Source of the DNA: Lachnospiraceae bacterium
GTDB taxonomy: Bacteria; Bacillota; Clostridia; Lachnospirales; Lachnospiraceae
Direction: 5' to 3'
DNA: 64,000 nt
Assembly: GCA_017548765.1 (NCBI GenBank)
Contig: JAFYZH010000098.1
Coordinates: 1 to 64,000 of the forward strand
The translations under genes were made by a program, and so were the position numbers. This document shows, piece by piece, positions 1-7,811 of the stretch (the first letter of the stretch is position 1; every line of letters begins with the position of its first letter). Below the pieces are notes generated by a model. That model did no database searches and was not told the origin of the DNA. It was given only the letters and a program-made list of their open reading frames with translations.

Positions 1-1022
1 ACCTGCTCGCCTACGATCGAACCGTAAACTTTCAGCTTCTCCGCAGCCTCTTTCGTCTTCTTAGAAGCACGATCAGCGTATGCGGAATTCTTGATCTCAG
101 ATGCTTTGGATTTCACCTTTCCGGCAAATGCGGTTGCGGAACCGCCGATGGTCTTCGCGAACTTCGAGAATTCCTTACCGAAATCGAAGCTCTTGGTATC
201 CTTCGCGCCCTCTTCGGTGTTGCCTCTCTTCGGCTTTCTCTTCGGAGGCTTGATCTCCGGATAGAGTTCCTTCAGGCATGCGGTGGAATACCAATATTCC
301 TTACCCGAAGGCCAGCCGTCGGAGAAAACGATGTTCGCGCGATACGGACGGTACTCCTCGTAGAGGTCGGGATCATTCTCCCAGCCGTCGTATGCGGAAA
401 GCTCTTCTGCCTTCATAACTGCCATGGGTGCCTTACCTGCGGTAAAGCGAAGCTCCGTGCTTACGGAAGCGCCTTCCGGCGTAGTGAAGGTGATCGCGTA
501 CAGTTCCCAGCCGGCAACCTTCAAAGTCGGGGCGATGAACGTACGGTTCAGCTTGTAAGAATTGATCTTGTTGATATCGCCGTCGAAGATCACTTCGAGG
601 CGGCAGGTCTCGTCATTTTCCTCGTTCTCGCCGCCGTTAAGCCAGAAAACGAAGGTGTAGTCGGTAGCGCCCTCAAGAGCGACCGGCTCGGAAACAATGC
701 GGGAAACCTCAGAGTCCCAGGCACCAACCTGGAAGATCTCGGTCATCTTACCGTTAAAATCCTGAATGAAGGAGCGCTCGCCGACAGACTTCGCTGCGGT
801 GTCCAGGCTCCACTTTTTAGCATCAAAATAGATATAATTCATATTATAGTCCTCCATGTAATGAAATACATAGCCGGACGTGTCTTCTTCGGCAAACATC
901 ATAATCGTAGCATCGTCCGTATAACACGCCCGACCTTTTTTAACCAGACCCCACGCTCTTTTTTCGTAGGTCGTTCCAATCTGTCTGCCCATTTCGTCTG
1001 TTACAATAATGTTTTTTTCCAT
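1..1022 (-). CDS. Uncharacterised protein, 3' part cut by window edge
   Basis: At least 340 residues are visible and the frame is open at base 1, so the C-terminus is missing. The start at 1022 follows GGGGAGG with a six-base gap; an internal ATG at 842 also has GGAGG before it. The first 35 residues (MEKNIIVTDEMGRQIG, then KRAWGLVKKGRACY) match a short module that I recall at the N-terminus of many clostridial proteins. The middle (about 60-230) looks like a beta-sandwich that could bind ligand. The visible end is rich in Lys, Ala and Ser (KPPKRKPKRGN, later ADRASKKTKEAAEKL) and could be a linker or coiled coil. No catalytic motif was recognised, so no function is proposed. Confidence 0.8.
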   Translation of the reverse strand, partial: MEKNIIVTDEMGRQIGTTYEKRAWGLVKKGRACYTDDATIMMFAEEDTSGYVFHYMEDYNMNYIYFDAKKWSLDTAAKSVGERSFIQDFNGKMTEIFQVGAWDSEVSRIVSEPVALEGATDYTFVFWLNGGENEENDETCRLEVIFDGDINKINSYKLNRTFIAPTLKVAGWELYAITFTTPEGASVSTELRFTAGKAPMAVMKAEELSAYDGWENDPDLYEEYRPYRANIVFSDGWPSGKEYWYSTACLKELYPEIKPPKRKPKRGNTEEGAKDTKSFDFGKEFSKFAKTIGGSATAFAGKVKSKASEIKNSAYADRASKKTKEAAEKLKVYGSIVGEQ

Positions 1023-1198
1023 GGGTGTCCTCCCCTCTCGTAACAAATGCCATGGACGCTGCCGCCGATGTGCGGCCCGCCCCGAAACCACTGCCGTTTT
1101 TTGTTATGGGTGCCATCCCCTTTCGGTTTCGCCTTTAAACTGATTATGTCACAAAACCTGTGTCAAGTCAATGAACCTTTTCTTAAGGATTCCTTAAA

Positions 1199-1235
1199 TG
1201 TGACAGTGGGGACGGTTCTTTCTGTCACCTGTCAC
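1199..1235. repeat. REP-like repeat copy 1
   Basis: This copy reads TGTGACAGTGGGGACGGTTC, then TTTCTGTCACCTGTCAC. GTGACA and TGTCAC form the outer arms. It lies just left of the folded element at 1254-1521 and is inverted relative to copy 2 at 1539-1576. Repeats with this core are typical of genomes carrying REP-associated tyrosine transposases; no such transposase gene lies in the window. Confidence 0.75.
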
Positions 1236-1253
1236 TTTTTTTGTCGGTTCCTC

Positions 1254-1521
1254 GGCCAAGAATGAAATGATCTCGAAGTATATGGTTTCAACCGGACAGT
1301 TCACTACGCCGTGAAAAACGAAACCACGGTTCGAATGCAAACCTGAGGGGGCCCGCTTCGACTTCGGCCGTTTTCTTTATGAAAACGACCTCAGCTCGCG
1401 CGAAAAGTGATCTCGGAGATCACTTTTCTCCCCTCGTTTGTATTCTCACCCGTGGTGTTTTTCATCAGCTCGATCACATGCCGGTCGAAACCATATACTT
1501 CGAGAGCCCTACTCCTTGGCC
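1254..1521. other. Long folded element, copy 1 (possible structured RNA)
   Basis: This 268-base stretch has nested inverted repeats: 1254-1260 with 1515-1521, 1271-1295 with 1481-1505 (CTCGAAGTATATGGTTTC pairs with its complement), then ACCACGG and GAATGCAAAC with GTTTGTATTC and CCGTGGT. Inside are a CTGAGG/CCTCAG stem and a hairpin with loop TCTCGGAGA (about 1406-1427). A 20-base core, TCGACTTCGGCCGTTTTCTT at 1358-1377, is identical in copy 2 at 6319-6338. The stems differ in sequence between copies while the loops are kept, so the fold appears to be under selection. The transcribed strand is unknown. It has no credible reading frame. The remaining bases of 1023-1635 hold only the two REP-like repeats. 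Confidence 0.7.
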
Positions 1522-1538
1522 CGCCAAGGATGTCGGAA

Positions 1539-1576
1539 TGTGACAGATGGAACCGTCCCCGCTGTCACCTTGTCAC
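1539..1576. repeat. REP-like repeat copy 2, inverted
   Basis: This copy reads TGTGACAGATGGAACCGTCC, then CCGCTGTCACCTTGTCAC, which is the reverse orientation of copy 1. Together the two copies bracket the folded element like imperfect terminal inverted repeats. Confidence 0.75.
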
Positions 1577-1635
1577 GCTCGCAGGCGTAGATGTGTGGAA
1601 TCCTTGGCGAATGCGCGCCTGGAGTAGCAAGTTGT

Positions 1636-1962
1636 TTATTTCTTCTTGCCTTTCTTTCGATCTTCCGATTTTTTCACGCATGTGCGCATTGCTTCGTTGG
1701 CTTCTTCGTCCCAAACGGTCCGTTCGGGTCCGAGTGTTCCGTACATTGTATTTTCAAAGGAATAGGTCATCTTCTCTTCCCGGATCAGGCGTTCATTGTC
1801 CACATCGTCGCCGAATGTGCCGAGCCGATCGAATACCGCGCGGGTTATCTCGTAGTTGTACTGTTCACGCCCCTCGCGGCTCGTGTAGATGATCTCCGCA
1901 AAATACCGGTTCGTATCGGAGTCATAGTACGCCGTCCAGTTGTTTCCTTTTTTCTTAGTCAT
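1636..1962 (-). CDS. Small uncharacterised charged protein
   Basis: This gene encodes 108 residues with no signal peptide or membrane segment, so it is probably cytoplasmic. The N-terminus (NNWTAYYDSDTNRYFAEIIY) suggests a small beta-sheet fold, and the C-terminus is very basic (KKSEDRKKGKKK). The start is supported by AGGAGG eight bases upstream and by a promoter-like sequence at 2039-2067. It stands alone between the REP-like repeats and the lacI-type gene. I do not recognise the family. Confidence 0.7.
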   Translation of the reverse strand: MTKKKGNNWTAYYDSDTNRYFAEIIYTSREGREQYNYEITRAVFDRLGTFGDDVDNERLIREEKMTYSFENTMYGTLGPERTVWDEEANEAMRTCVKKSEDRKKGKKK

Positions 1963-2038
1963 CGATCGGTTCCTCCTGTGTGCCGTTTCCCGGCCTCTTC
2001 ATTCTCTTATCTCTCATTTGATCCGAAACAAACCACTA

Positions 2039-2067
2039 CTTATAATATACCACAAAATGGGAGTTAA
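2039..2067 (-). promoter_or_regulatory. Candidate sigma-A promoter for 1636-1962
   Basis: On the minus strand the sequence reads TTAACT, 17 bases, TATAAG, about 80 bases upstream of the start codon. The -35 box is poor. Confidence 0.4.
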
Positions 2068-2101
2068 GTATATGAGAATACGATCTATAGAAACCAAAAG
2101 C

Positions 2102-2128
2102 CCTGTCGTATCTTCCGGGTACGACAGG
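2102..2128 (-). terminator. Hairpin downstream of the LacI-type gene
   Basis: CCTGTCGTA and TACGACAGG form a nine-pair stem with a nine-base loop. On the minus strand it is followed by GCTTTTGGTTTC, a weak T tract. It lies 187 bases past the stop of the regulator gene. The rest of 1963-2314 holds the promoter at 2039-2067 and repeated ACGAAA half-sites near 2283-2303; I see no gene there. Confidence 0.5.
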
Positions 2129-2314
2129 ACTCATGGTGTAGAGAAAATGTTTGGTTTAGTATCATTAGGAAAATGCACAAGCTATATGCATCTTGAGTGA
2201 CCTTTAAGAAAAACATCTTAAACGTTTTCGTTCTCGATGTGCTTTGAGTATAGCACACATTTGGGGAGGTTGCAAGTACTTTTTTACGAAAATCCACGAA
2301 ACTTTTTTCTTTTT

Positions 2315-3319
2315 TCAGATCTCTTTTACCGAGGAACCCTCGATCAGTTTTCCGCGGACCACGATACGTTCTACCATAGCGGTCTTCGGCTGCTCGATCG
2401 CGGTGATCAGACGGCGTGCCGCCTCCTCGCCGAGCTTCTGTGTGTTCTGCTGCCAGGTCGTAAGTTTCGGTGTAAGGACTTCCGCCATAGCGGTTCCGTC
2501 GTAACCGATGATGGAGATATCCTCAGGGATGGACAGGCCGGCCTCATGGATCGCCGTGATACCGCCGAGTGCAGCGAAATCATCCGGGTACAGGATGCAA
2601 GTCGGGCGCTCCGAAAGCTCGAGGAGCTTCTTCGTAGCCTCATAGCTGCCGTTCGTATCCAGGTAATCCGCCTCACGAACATAGGCATCCGGCACCTCGA
2701 TGCCGTAAGAATATAATGTTTTATAGAAGGTCGCCAGGCGCTCCTGGGTTACGGAAGAAGCATAGCCGTGAATGTAAGCGATCTTCCTGTGGCCCATGGA
2801 AATGGCGTATTTTGTAAGCTCACAGATACCGTCCGCATTATCCGAAAGGATCGTGGTACAACTATTGAATACGTGGTCAATGGTAACGACGGGAAGGGTC
2901 GAATTTATCAGGCGCAGGATCTCAGGATCTTCGTAGTTTACACACACGATCGCCACGCCGTCAACGCCGCGGGAAACGCAGTGCTCATAATAAGGATCCT
3001 TCAGCTGGCGGCTGATAAACATGATGTCATATCCCGCTGCCTCGGCAACATTTCGCAGGCTCTCAAGCACATGATTGAAATAATGATGCTTCAGACCGGT
3101 ATGCGCCTCGTCGACAAAGATCACGCCGATCGTGTTGCTCTTACGCATCTTCAGCATACGCGCTGCAGAATTCGGCATGTAGCCCATGTCGCTCGCCATT
3201 TTGATCACGCGCTCTTTCGTCTCTTCGCTGATGTCGGAGTGATTATTCAGCGCCTTGCTGACCGTCGCTACGGACACCCCGCACTCTTTCGCAATATCCT
3301 TTAACGAAACCAAACTCAT
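2315..3319 (-). CDS. LacI-family transcriptional regulator
   Basis: This 334-residue protein has the family layout. An N-terminal helix-turn-helix and hinge helix occupy residues 5-60 (LKDIAKECGVSVATVSKALN), followed by a periplasmic-binding-protein-like effector domain at about 60-330. The usual length is 330-345. It is divergent from the cellobiose phosphorylase gene at 3708, so control of that gene by cellobiose or a related sugar is the obvious guess, although the ligand cannot be read from sequence. The start follows AAGGGG. An inverted repeat in its own leader (3396-3417) suggests autoregulation. Confidence 0.93.
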   Translation of the reverse strand: MSLVSLKDIAKECGVSVATVSKALNNHSDISEETKERVIKMASDMGYMPNSAARMLKMRKSNTIGVIFVDEAHTGLKHHYFNHVLESLRNVAEAAGYDIMFISRQLKDPYYEHCVSRGVDGVAIVCVNYEDPEILRLINSTLPVVTIDHVFNSCTTILSDNADGICELTKYAISMGHRKIAYIHGYASSVTQERLATFYKTLYSYGIEVPDAYVREADYLDTNGSYEATKKLLELSERPTCILYPDDFAALGGITAIHEAGLSIPEDISIIGYDGTAMAEVLTPKLTTWQQNTQKLGEEAARRLITAIEQPKTAMVERIVVRGKLIEGSSVKEI

Positions 3320-3395
3320 CGTTCTGCCCCTTCCTTATATGTATGGAACCGATCCGGGCCCATTCCCGGACCGAGAGTTACTTAAAACCTTTCGT

Positions 3396-3417
3396 AATTT
3401 CGCCCTGGAGCGAAATT
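3396..3417. promoter_or_regulatory. Inverted repeat, candidate operator in the regulator leader
   Basis: AATTTCG and CGAAATT flank an eight-base centre, CCCTGGAG. It lies between the putative minus-strand promoter (3435-3463) and the LacI-type start codon, where a repressor would block its own transcription. On the plus strand it runs into TTTTTTTC and so could instead be a hairpin terminator. Confidence 0.45.
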
Positions 3418-3434
3418 TTTTTCGGAACAAGGTT

Positions 3435-3463
3435 ATAATAATATAATCTTGCACAGATTTCAA
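3435..3463 (-). promoter_or_regulatory. Candidate promoter for the LacI-type gene
   Basis: On the minus strand the sequence reads TTGAAA, 17 bases, TATTAT, with a leader of about 110 bases. Confidence 0.5.
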
Positions 3464-3515
3464 GGGGTTTTTTAGTTTTTTTCTACGAATCCACTAATTT
3501 CCCCAAGATTCTACA

Positions 3516-3544
3516 TTGATTTCCTTACGAAAATACATTATACT
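3516..3544 (+). promoter_or_regulatory. Candidate sigma-A promoter for cellobiose phosphorylase
   Basis: TTGATT, a 17-base spacer and TATACT give a good sigma-A match 164 bases before the start codon. The same two hexamers with the same spacing occur before the AraC-type gene at 7712-7740. Confidence 0.65.
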
Positions 3545-3580
3545 GAAGAGGAATGAAGGCATTTTAAGCCATTTGGAGAT

Positions 3581-3614
3581 AAATTTTCGAAATTCTGTGA
3601 AAATCCGAAAATTT
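3581..3614. promoter_or_regulatory. Candidate operator upstream of cellobiose phosphorylase
   Basis: AAATTTTCG and CGAAAATTT are perfect nine-base inverted arms separated by 16 bases, starting 37 bases after the -10 box. The position fits repression by the divergent LacI-type protein; the match is otherwise unsupported. Confidence 0.4.
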
Positions 3615-3707
3615 TACGAAACCCCATCGTAACCCCTGTCCGGATGTCCGGTCTGTCTTTATTCGGTCTAATTATATGCGCTTATTGGGCGCGGAAATGA
3701 GGTAAGT

Positions 3708-6140
3708 ATGAAATTTGGTTACTTTGATGATGCGCGGAAAGAATACGTCATCACCTCTCCGAAGACTCCGCTTCCGTGGATCAACTATCTCGGATGTGAA
3801 AGTTTCTTCCGTCTGATCTCAAATACCGGCGGCGGCTATGCTTTCTATAAGGATGCGAAGCTTCTTCGTCTGACCCGCTACCGTTATAACAATGTTCCCT
3901 CGGATGACGGCGGACATTACTACTACATTAAGGATGGCGATACCGTTTGGAACCCCGGCTGGCAGCCGACCCAGACAGCGCTGGACTCTTATGAATGCCA
4001 CCACGGTCTCGGCTATTCCATCTTCAAGTCTTCCAAGAACGGCGTGGCTGCAGAAGTTACCACCTTCGTTCCGATCGGAAAGAACTGTGAAGTTACTTCT
4101 GTTACATTGACCAACAACACCGCAGCTTCCAAAGAGCTGCAGCTGTTCTCTTACGTAGAGTTCTGCCTCTGGAACGCCATGGACGACATGACGAACTTCC
4201 AGCGTAACTTCTCCACCGGTGAGGTCGAGGTAAAGGGCAGCGCCATCTACCACAAGACCGAGTACCGCGAGCGTCGTAACCACTATGCTCTCTTCGCGGT
4301 CAATGCTCCCGTAGCCGGTTTCGATACCGACCGCGACAGCTTCCTCGGCGCTTACAACGGCTACCGCAATCCGGAAGTCGTATTCTCCGGCACTTCCAAG
4401 AATTCCATGGCGAGTGGTTGGGCACCCATCGGTTCCCACAACCTCAAGGTCGACCTCGCTGCCGGCGAGTCGAAGAACTTCATCTTCATCCTCGCTTACG
4501 TTGAAAACCCTCGCGACGACAAATGGGAGAGCCGCGGCGTGATCAATAAGAAGCCTGCCGAAGCCCTGATGCAGGAATTTGCCACAAAGGCTCAGTTCGA
4601 TGCTTCATTGGCCGAGCTGTCCGCATACTGGAACAACCTGCTCTCCACCTTCACGGTAAAGACCGGCGACGAGAAACTCGATCGTATGGTCAATATCTGG
4701 CACCAGTACCAGTGCATGGTTACCTTCAACATGTCCCGTTCCGCTTCTTATTATGAATCCGGTATCGGCCGTGGTATGGGCTTCCGTGACAGCTGCCAGG
4801 ATCTCTTCGGTTTCGTTCACCTGATCCCGGACCGTGCGCGCCAGAGAATCATCGATATCGCTTCCACCCAGTTCGAGGACGGCAGCGCGTACCATCAGTA
4901 CCAGCCGCTCACGAAGAAGGGTAACTCCGATATCGGTTCCGGTTTCAACGATGACCCGCTGTGGCTCATCGCAGGTACGGCCGCTTACATCAAGGAGTCT
5001 CACGACTTCTCGATCCTGGATGAGATCGTTCCTTTTGACAACGACGAAAGCAAGGCACAGACGCTGATGGAGCATCTGCGTCGTTCCTTCAACTATACAC
5101 GCACGCATCTCGGCCCGCATAAGTTGCCTCTCATCGGCCGCGCGGACTGGAATGACTGTCTGAACCTGAACTGCTTCTCCGAGGAGCCCGGTGAGTCCTT
5201 CCAGACTTTCGGTCCGAGCGAAGGCCCCGTTGCAGAGTCCGTATTCATCGCCGGCATGTTCGTTAAGTACGGCCGCGAGTACGCTGTTCTCTGCCGCAAG
5301 AAGGGCCTTTGCGACGAGGCAGATGCTGCTGAAGCAGCGGTCAATGACATGATCGCAGCCATCTATAAGGATGGTTGGGACGGCGAATGGTTCCTTCGTG
5401 CGTACGACGCGTTCGGCGAGAAGGTCGGCTCTCACGAGTGTGAGGACGGTCAGATCTTCATCGAGCCGCAGGGCTTCTGTGTTCTCGCAGGCGTAGGTCT
5501 TGAGAACGGTTACGCTCAGAAGGCTATGGACAGCGTTGAAGCTAAGCTTGAGACGAAGTACGGTGTAATGATCCTGCAGCCCGCTTATAGAGACTACCAC
5601 CTCAACCTCGGTGAAGTTTCCTCTTACCCGCCGGGTTACAAGGAAAATGCAGGTATCTTCTGCCACAACAACCCTTGGGTTTCCATCGCTGAGACCTGCC
5701 TGGGCCACGGCAACCGTGCATTCTCCCTGTATAAGAAGATCTGCCCCGCTTATGTCGAGGAGATCAGCGAGATCCACCGCACTGAACCGTACGTTTACTC
5801 CCAGATGGTTGCCGGCCGTGACGCGAAGAACCACGGCGAGGCGAAGAACAGCTGGCTGACCGGTACGGCTGCATGGACTTTCGTCAATGCTTCCCAGCAC
5901 ATCATCGGTGTTCGTCCGGATTACGACGGTCTTGTGATCGATCCTTGTATCCCCGACACCATCACCGATCTTACGATCACCCGTAAGTTCTCCGGCGCAG
6001 TTTACAACATTCATGTAAACAACGCTGCAAAGAGCCAGTACGGAGTAAAAAAGATGATCGTAAACGGAAAAGAAGTTTCCGGTTGCACCGTTCCTTTTGA
6101 AGAGGGTGTTACCGAATACAACGTAGAGATCACCATGTGA
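3708..6140 (+). CDS. cbp: Cellobiose phosphorylase, GH94
   Basis: This 810-residue protein is the usual length of cellobiose phosphorylase and resembles the clostridial enzymes along its whole length. Those enzymes cleave cellobiose with phosphate to glucose 1-phosphate and glucose in the cytoplasm. The opening ([16 protein letters not shown]) and [13 protein letters not shown] are characteristic; D480 in DWND (480-483) is the expected general acid. There is no signal peptide. The start follows GAGGT. The gene is divergent from a LacI-type regulator and ends in a strong terminator, so it is probably a single-gene unit. Other GH94 phosphorylases (laminaribiose, chitobiose) are possible but match less well. 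Confidence 0.95.
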   Translation: MKFGYFDDARKEYVITSPKTPLPWINYLGCESFFRLISNTGGGYAFYKDAKLLRLTRYRYNNVPSDDGGHYYYIKDGDTVWNPGWQPTQTALDSYECHHGLGYSIFKSSKNGVAAEVTTFVPIGKNCEVTSVTLTNNTAASKELQLFSYVEFCLWNAMDDMTNFQRNFSTGEVEVKGSAIYHKTEYRERRNHYALFAVNAPVAGFDTDRDSFLGAYNGYRNPEVVFSGTSKNSMASGWAPIGSHNLKVDLAAGESKNFIFILAYVENPRDDKWESRGVINKKPAEALMQEFATKAQFDASLAELSAYWNNLLSTFTVKTGDEKLDRMVNIWHQYQCMVTFNMSRSASYYESGIGRGMGFRDSCQDLFGFVHLIPDRARQRIIDIASTQFEDGSAYHQYQPLTKKGNSDIGSGFNDDPLWLIAGTAAYIKESHDFSILDEIVPFDNDESKAQTLMEHLRRSFNYTRTHLGPHKLPLIGRADWNDCLNLNCFSEEPGESFQTFGPSEGPVAESVFIAGMFVKYGREYAVLCRKKGLCDEADAAEAAVNDMIAAIYKDGWDGEWFLRAYDAFGEKVGSHECEDGQIFIEPQGFCVLAGVGLENGYAQKAMDSVEAKLETKYGVMILQPAYRDYHLNLGEVSSYPPGYKENAGIFCHNNPWVSIAETCLGHGNRAFSLYKKICPAYVEEISEIHRTEPYVYSQMVAGRDAKNHGEAKNSWLTGTAAWTFVNASQHIIGVRPDYDGLVIDPCIPDTITDLTITRKFSGAVYNIHVNNAAKSQYGVKKMIVNGKEVSGCTVPFEEGVTEYNVEITM

Positions 6141-6160
6141 CCTCACGCATAGTCATAGCG

Positions 6161-6194
6161 AGCCTGCCGCATCTACATGCGGCAGGCTTTTTTT
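6161..6194 (+). terminator. Intrinsic terminator of cellobiose phosphorylase
   Basis: AGCCTGCCGCAT and its complement form a perfect 12-pair stem with loop CTAC, followed by seven T residues. Confidence 0.9.
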
Positions 6195-6207
6195 GTGTCA
6201 GGACTCA

Positions 6208-6510
6208 AATGCTCCGCGGCAGTTTACGTTATATATATATCTGCACCCGCGTCGGTTAGTTCACTGCGCTGTGATCATCTAGTCGCTCGAACCGGACCCG
6301 GATTTCAGAGGGCCCTGCTCGACTTCGGCCGTTTTCTTGACAGCGCCAGGCTCCCGCCTGACGCGAAAACGACCTCAGCGAGCGCGAAAATCGGTCTCGG
6401 AGACCCGATTTTCTCCTCTGATCCGGGTCCTCTCTCGCGAAGATGATCTACAGCTCGATCAATGCCCGCCGACGGGTGCAGATATAATGCGAACTGTGCC
6501 GCGGAGCATT
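6208..6510. other. Long folded element, copy 2 (possible structured RNA)
   Basis: This 303-base stretch has outer arms AATGCTCCGCGGCAGTT (6208-6224) and its near complement at 6492-6510. Next come ATATATATCTGCACCCG with CGGGTGCAGATATAAT, CTGTGATCATCT with AGATGATCTACAG, and ACCCGGAT with ATCCGGGT. The core TCGACTTCGGCCGTTTTCTT (6319-6338), GAAAACGACCTCAGC (6364-6378) and loop TCTCGGAGA are shared with copy 1. The stems around that loop differ (AATCGG here, AAGTGATC in copy 1) but stay paired. AGTTCACT and CAGCTCGATCA are also shared and fall in internal loops. A worn REP-like sequence follows at about 6545-6581. No gene lies in 6195-6675. Confidence 0.72.
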
Positions 6511-6675
6511 CCGACACTGGTTGATAAAGCCCGCTGCATGTAGATGTGACAGGTCGGTGATGGAACCGCGATGAGGTCACAGGGAGTTCCACGTTGTATT
6601 CGGTTGAGGGAGCGCGGAAGGAACGGTGCGGGATGGGGGGAGAAAAAAAGATTGATTTCGGAGGAGAATAGGGTC

Positions 6676-6704
6676 TTTACATTCGTTTTGAATGGTGGTA
6701 CAAT
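6676..6704 (+). promoter_or_regulatory. Sigma-A promoter of the DNA repair gene
   Basis: TTTACA, 17 bases, TACAAT. The predicted transcript start near 6711 falls inside the LexA box, and the start codon at 6748 is about 37 bases further on, which supports the GTG start chosen for the gene. Confidence 0.75.
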
Positions 6705-6733
6705 AAAACCGAACATATGTTCGGTTTTATTGT
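6700..6733. promoter_or_regulatory. LexA (SOS) box within a 34-base perfect palindrome
   Basis: The centre is CGAACATATGTTCG (6710-6723), an exact fit to the Gram-positive LexA consensus CGAAC-N4-GTTCG. The symmetry extends to both ends of 6700-6733. It overlaps the -10 box and transcript start, the expected place for LexA repression. Confidence 0.85.
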
Positions 6734-6747
6734 TTGAGGAGGCCGTT

Positions 6748-7581
6748 GTGTATTATTTTATTTGTCGTCCGACGATCAGTGGAGTGCTGACGGGGATCTA
6801 TGATGCTTGGGATTTTGCCTTGCGGATTCGTGATCCGGTGGGTTCTAAGGTCACGTATTCGGGTGCGACGACGTCAGAGACCGGGCATGATCTGCTGCGC
6901 CTGGTCGTCGACGGGGGCTTCCGTTTCTGCGACTATTCCAAGTTCATCGACGTACTTCCAAACGAGGGGAAAGCCGAACTGGTGTCCCAGACGATCGCCC
7001 GGAAGCTCGGCGATGATGTGCACGACCTCTGCCTGACGGCCATGCTCAGCAGCGCGAAGGACCGGGTGGATACCCTGTATCGCTTCCTGCTCTACGCCTT
7101 CGGCGTGGGGAGCACGGCCATCGAGCATACCGAACGCCCGTATGTGCGGCACCTGCGCACCTACTATCAGAATGTACAGCGTGAAGGCTCTCTCCTCTAC
7201 GGTTTTCCGGGGTTCACGCGGCACACAGGCCCGCTCGGCGAGATCTACGTTTCACGCATTCGCCCGAAAAATAACGTGCTAGACCTCATTGCCCGCCACT
7301 TCGTGAACCAGCGCCCGCAGGATACCTTTCTGATCTATGATGAGCGGCGCTGCACCTATGTGCTTCACATTCCGGAACTGCCGTTGCAACGCGGCTATCA
7401 AGCCCTCTTCCCGCCAGCCTTCGCGCCGCGCAGATCCCGTCCGACCGGACAGCCCGAGCCCGCAAGTTTGACACCGCCTCCCGACCCGATGGAGGCGATC
7501 TGGGCGCTCGTAGATCGGTCAATGCATGGTGCGGAACATGAAGCGGGAAATATTGCTATCCATTTATTGCGCGGTGCGTGA
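6748..7581 (+). CDS. DUF4130-type DNA metabolism/repair protein
   Basis: From the GTG at 6748 (GAGGAGG five bases upstream) this is 277 residues. The opening (YYFICRPTISGVLTGIYDAWDF) is the hallmark of the DUF4130 family, whose members are usually encoded beside, or fused to, radical-SAM and uracil-DNA-glycosylase-like proteins and are annotated as probable DNA metabolism proteins. A LexA box in the promoter agrees with a repair role. The partner radical-SAM gene is not adjacent here. The last 60 residues are rich in Pro, Arg and Ala and less typical. An open frame extends upstream to 6571, but transcription probably starts after that point. The precise chemistry is unknown. Confidence 0.8.
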   Translation: MYYFICRPTISGVLTGIYDAWDFALRIRDPVGSKVTYSGATTSETGHDLLRLVVDGGFRFCDYSKFIDVLPNEGKAELVSQTIARKLGDDVHDLCLTAMLSSAKDRVDTLYRFLLYAFGVGSTAIEHTERPYVRHLRTYYQNVQREGSLLYGFPGFTRHTGPLGEIYVSRIRPKNNVLDLIARHFVNQRPQDTFLIYDERRCTYVLHIPELPLQRGYQALFPPAFAPRRSRPTGQPEPASLTPPPDPMEAIWALVDRSMHGAEHEAGNIAIHLLRGA

Positions 7582-7609
7582 TCATTCTCGCCATTCCTCT
7601 GTAGAGGTC

Positions 7610-7631
7610 TTTACGAAATTATTTTCGTAAA
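7610..7631. promoter_or_regulatory. TTTACGAAA palindrome
   Basis: TTTACGAAA and TTTCGTAAA flank four bases. It lies 80-100 bases upstream of the AraC-type promoter and 28 bases after the DNA repair gene. Half-sites of the same form occur near 2284, 3524 and 3612 around the LacI-type gene, so it may bind a regulator shared by both sugar loci. Confidence 0.4.
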
Positions 7632-7667
7632 AATCAAGCAAAATCAAGGGTTTTTGACCGTTCCTCC

Positions 7668-7697
7668 AACTGTAAACAGAGAATTTTACAGTTTTTT
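7668..7697 (+). terminator. Intrinsic terminator of the DNA repair gene
   Basis: AACTGTAAA and TTTACAGTT form a stem followed by a T run. It separates the DNA repair gene from the AraC-type gene. Confidence 0.75.
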
Positions 7698-7711
7698 AAT
7701 AATCTGTTCTA

Positions 7712-7740
7712 TTGATTCATGTGTAGTATACTGCTATACT
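7712..7740 (+). promoter_or_regulatory. Sigma-A promoter of the AraC-type gene
   Basis: TTGATT, 17 bases, TATACT, with a leader of about 65 bases. Confidence 0.65.
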
Positions 7741-7811
7741 AAAATTGCAAACAATTGGATCCAAGAGTATCCGACGATCAATAATAACAGTGAACCATAT
7801 GGAGGAAGAGT

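Noticed and set aside
4605..6146. 513-codon minus-strand ORF
   Set aside because: It is the antisense shadow of cellobiose phosphorylase, with no ribosome site and no family match.
6545..6581. Full REP-like repeat after folded element copy 2
   Set aside because: Only GTGACAG, TGGAACCG and GTCACA parts remain, so it is mentioned as a worn copy and not listed as a repeat.
6571..6747. N-terminal extension of the DNA repair protein
   Set aside because: The promoter and LexA box place the transcript start near 6711, after the upstream ATG; GTG at 6748 has a ribosome site and matches the family start.
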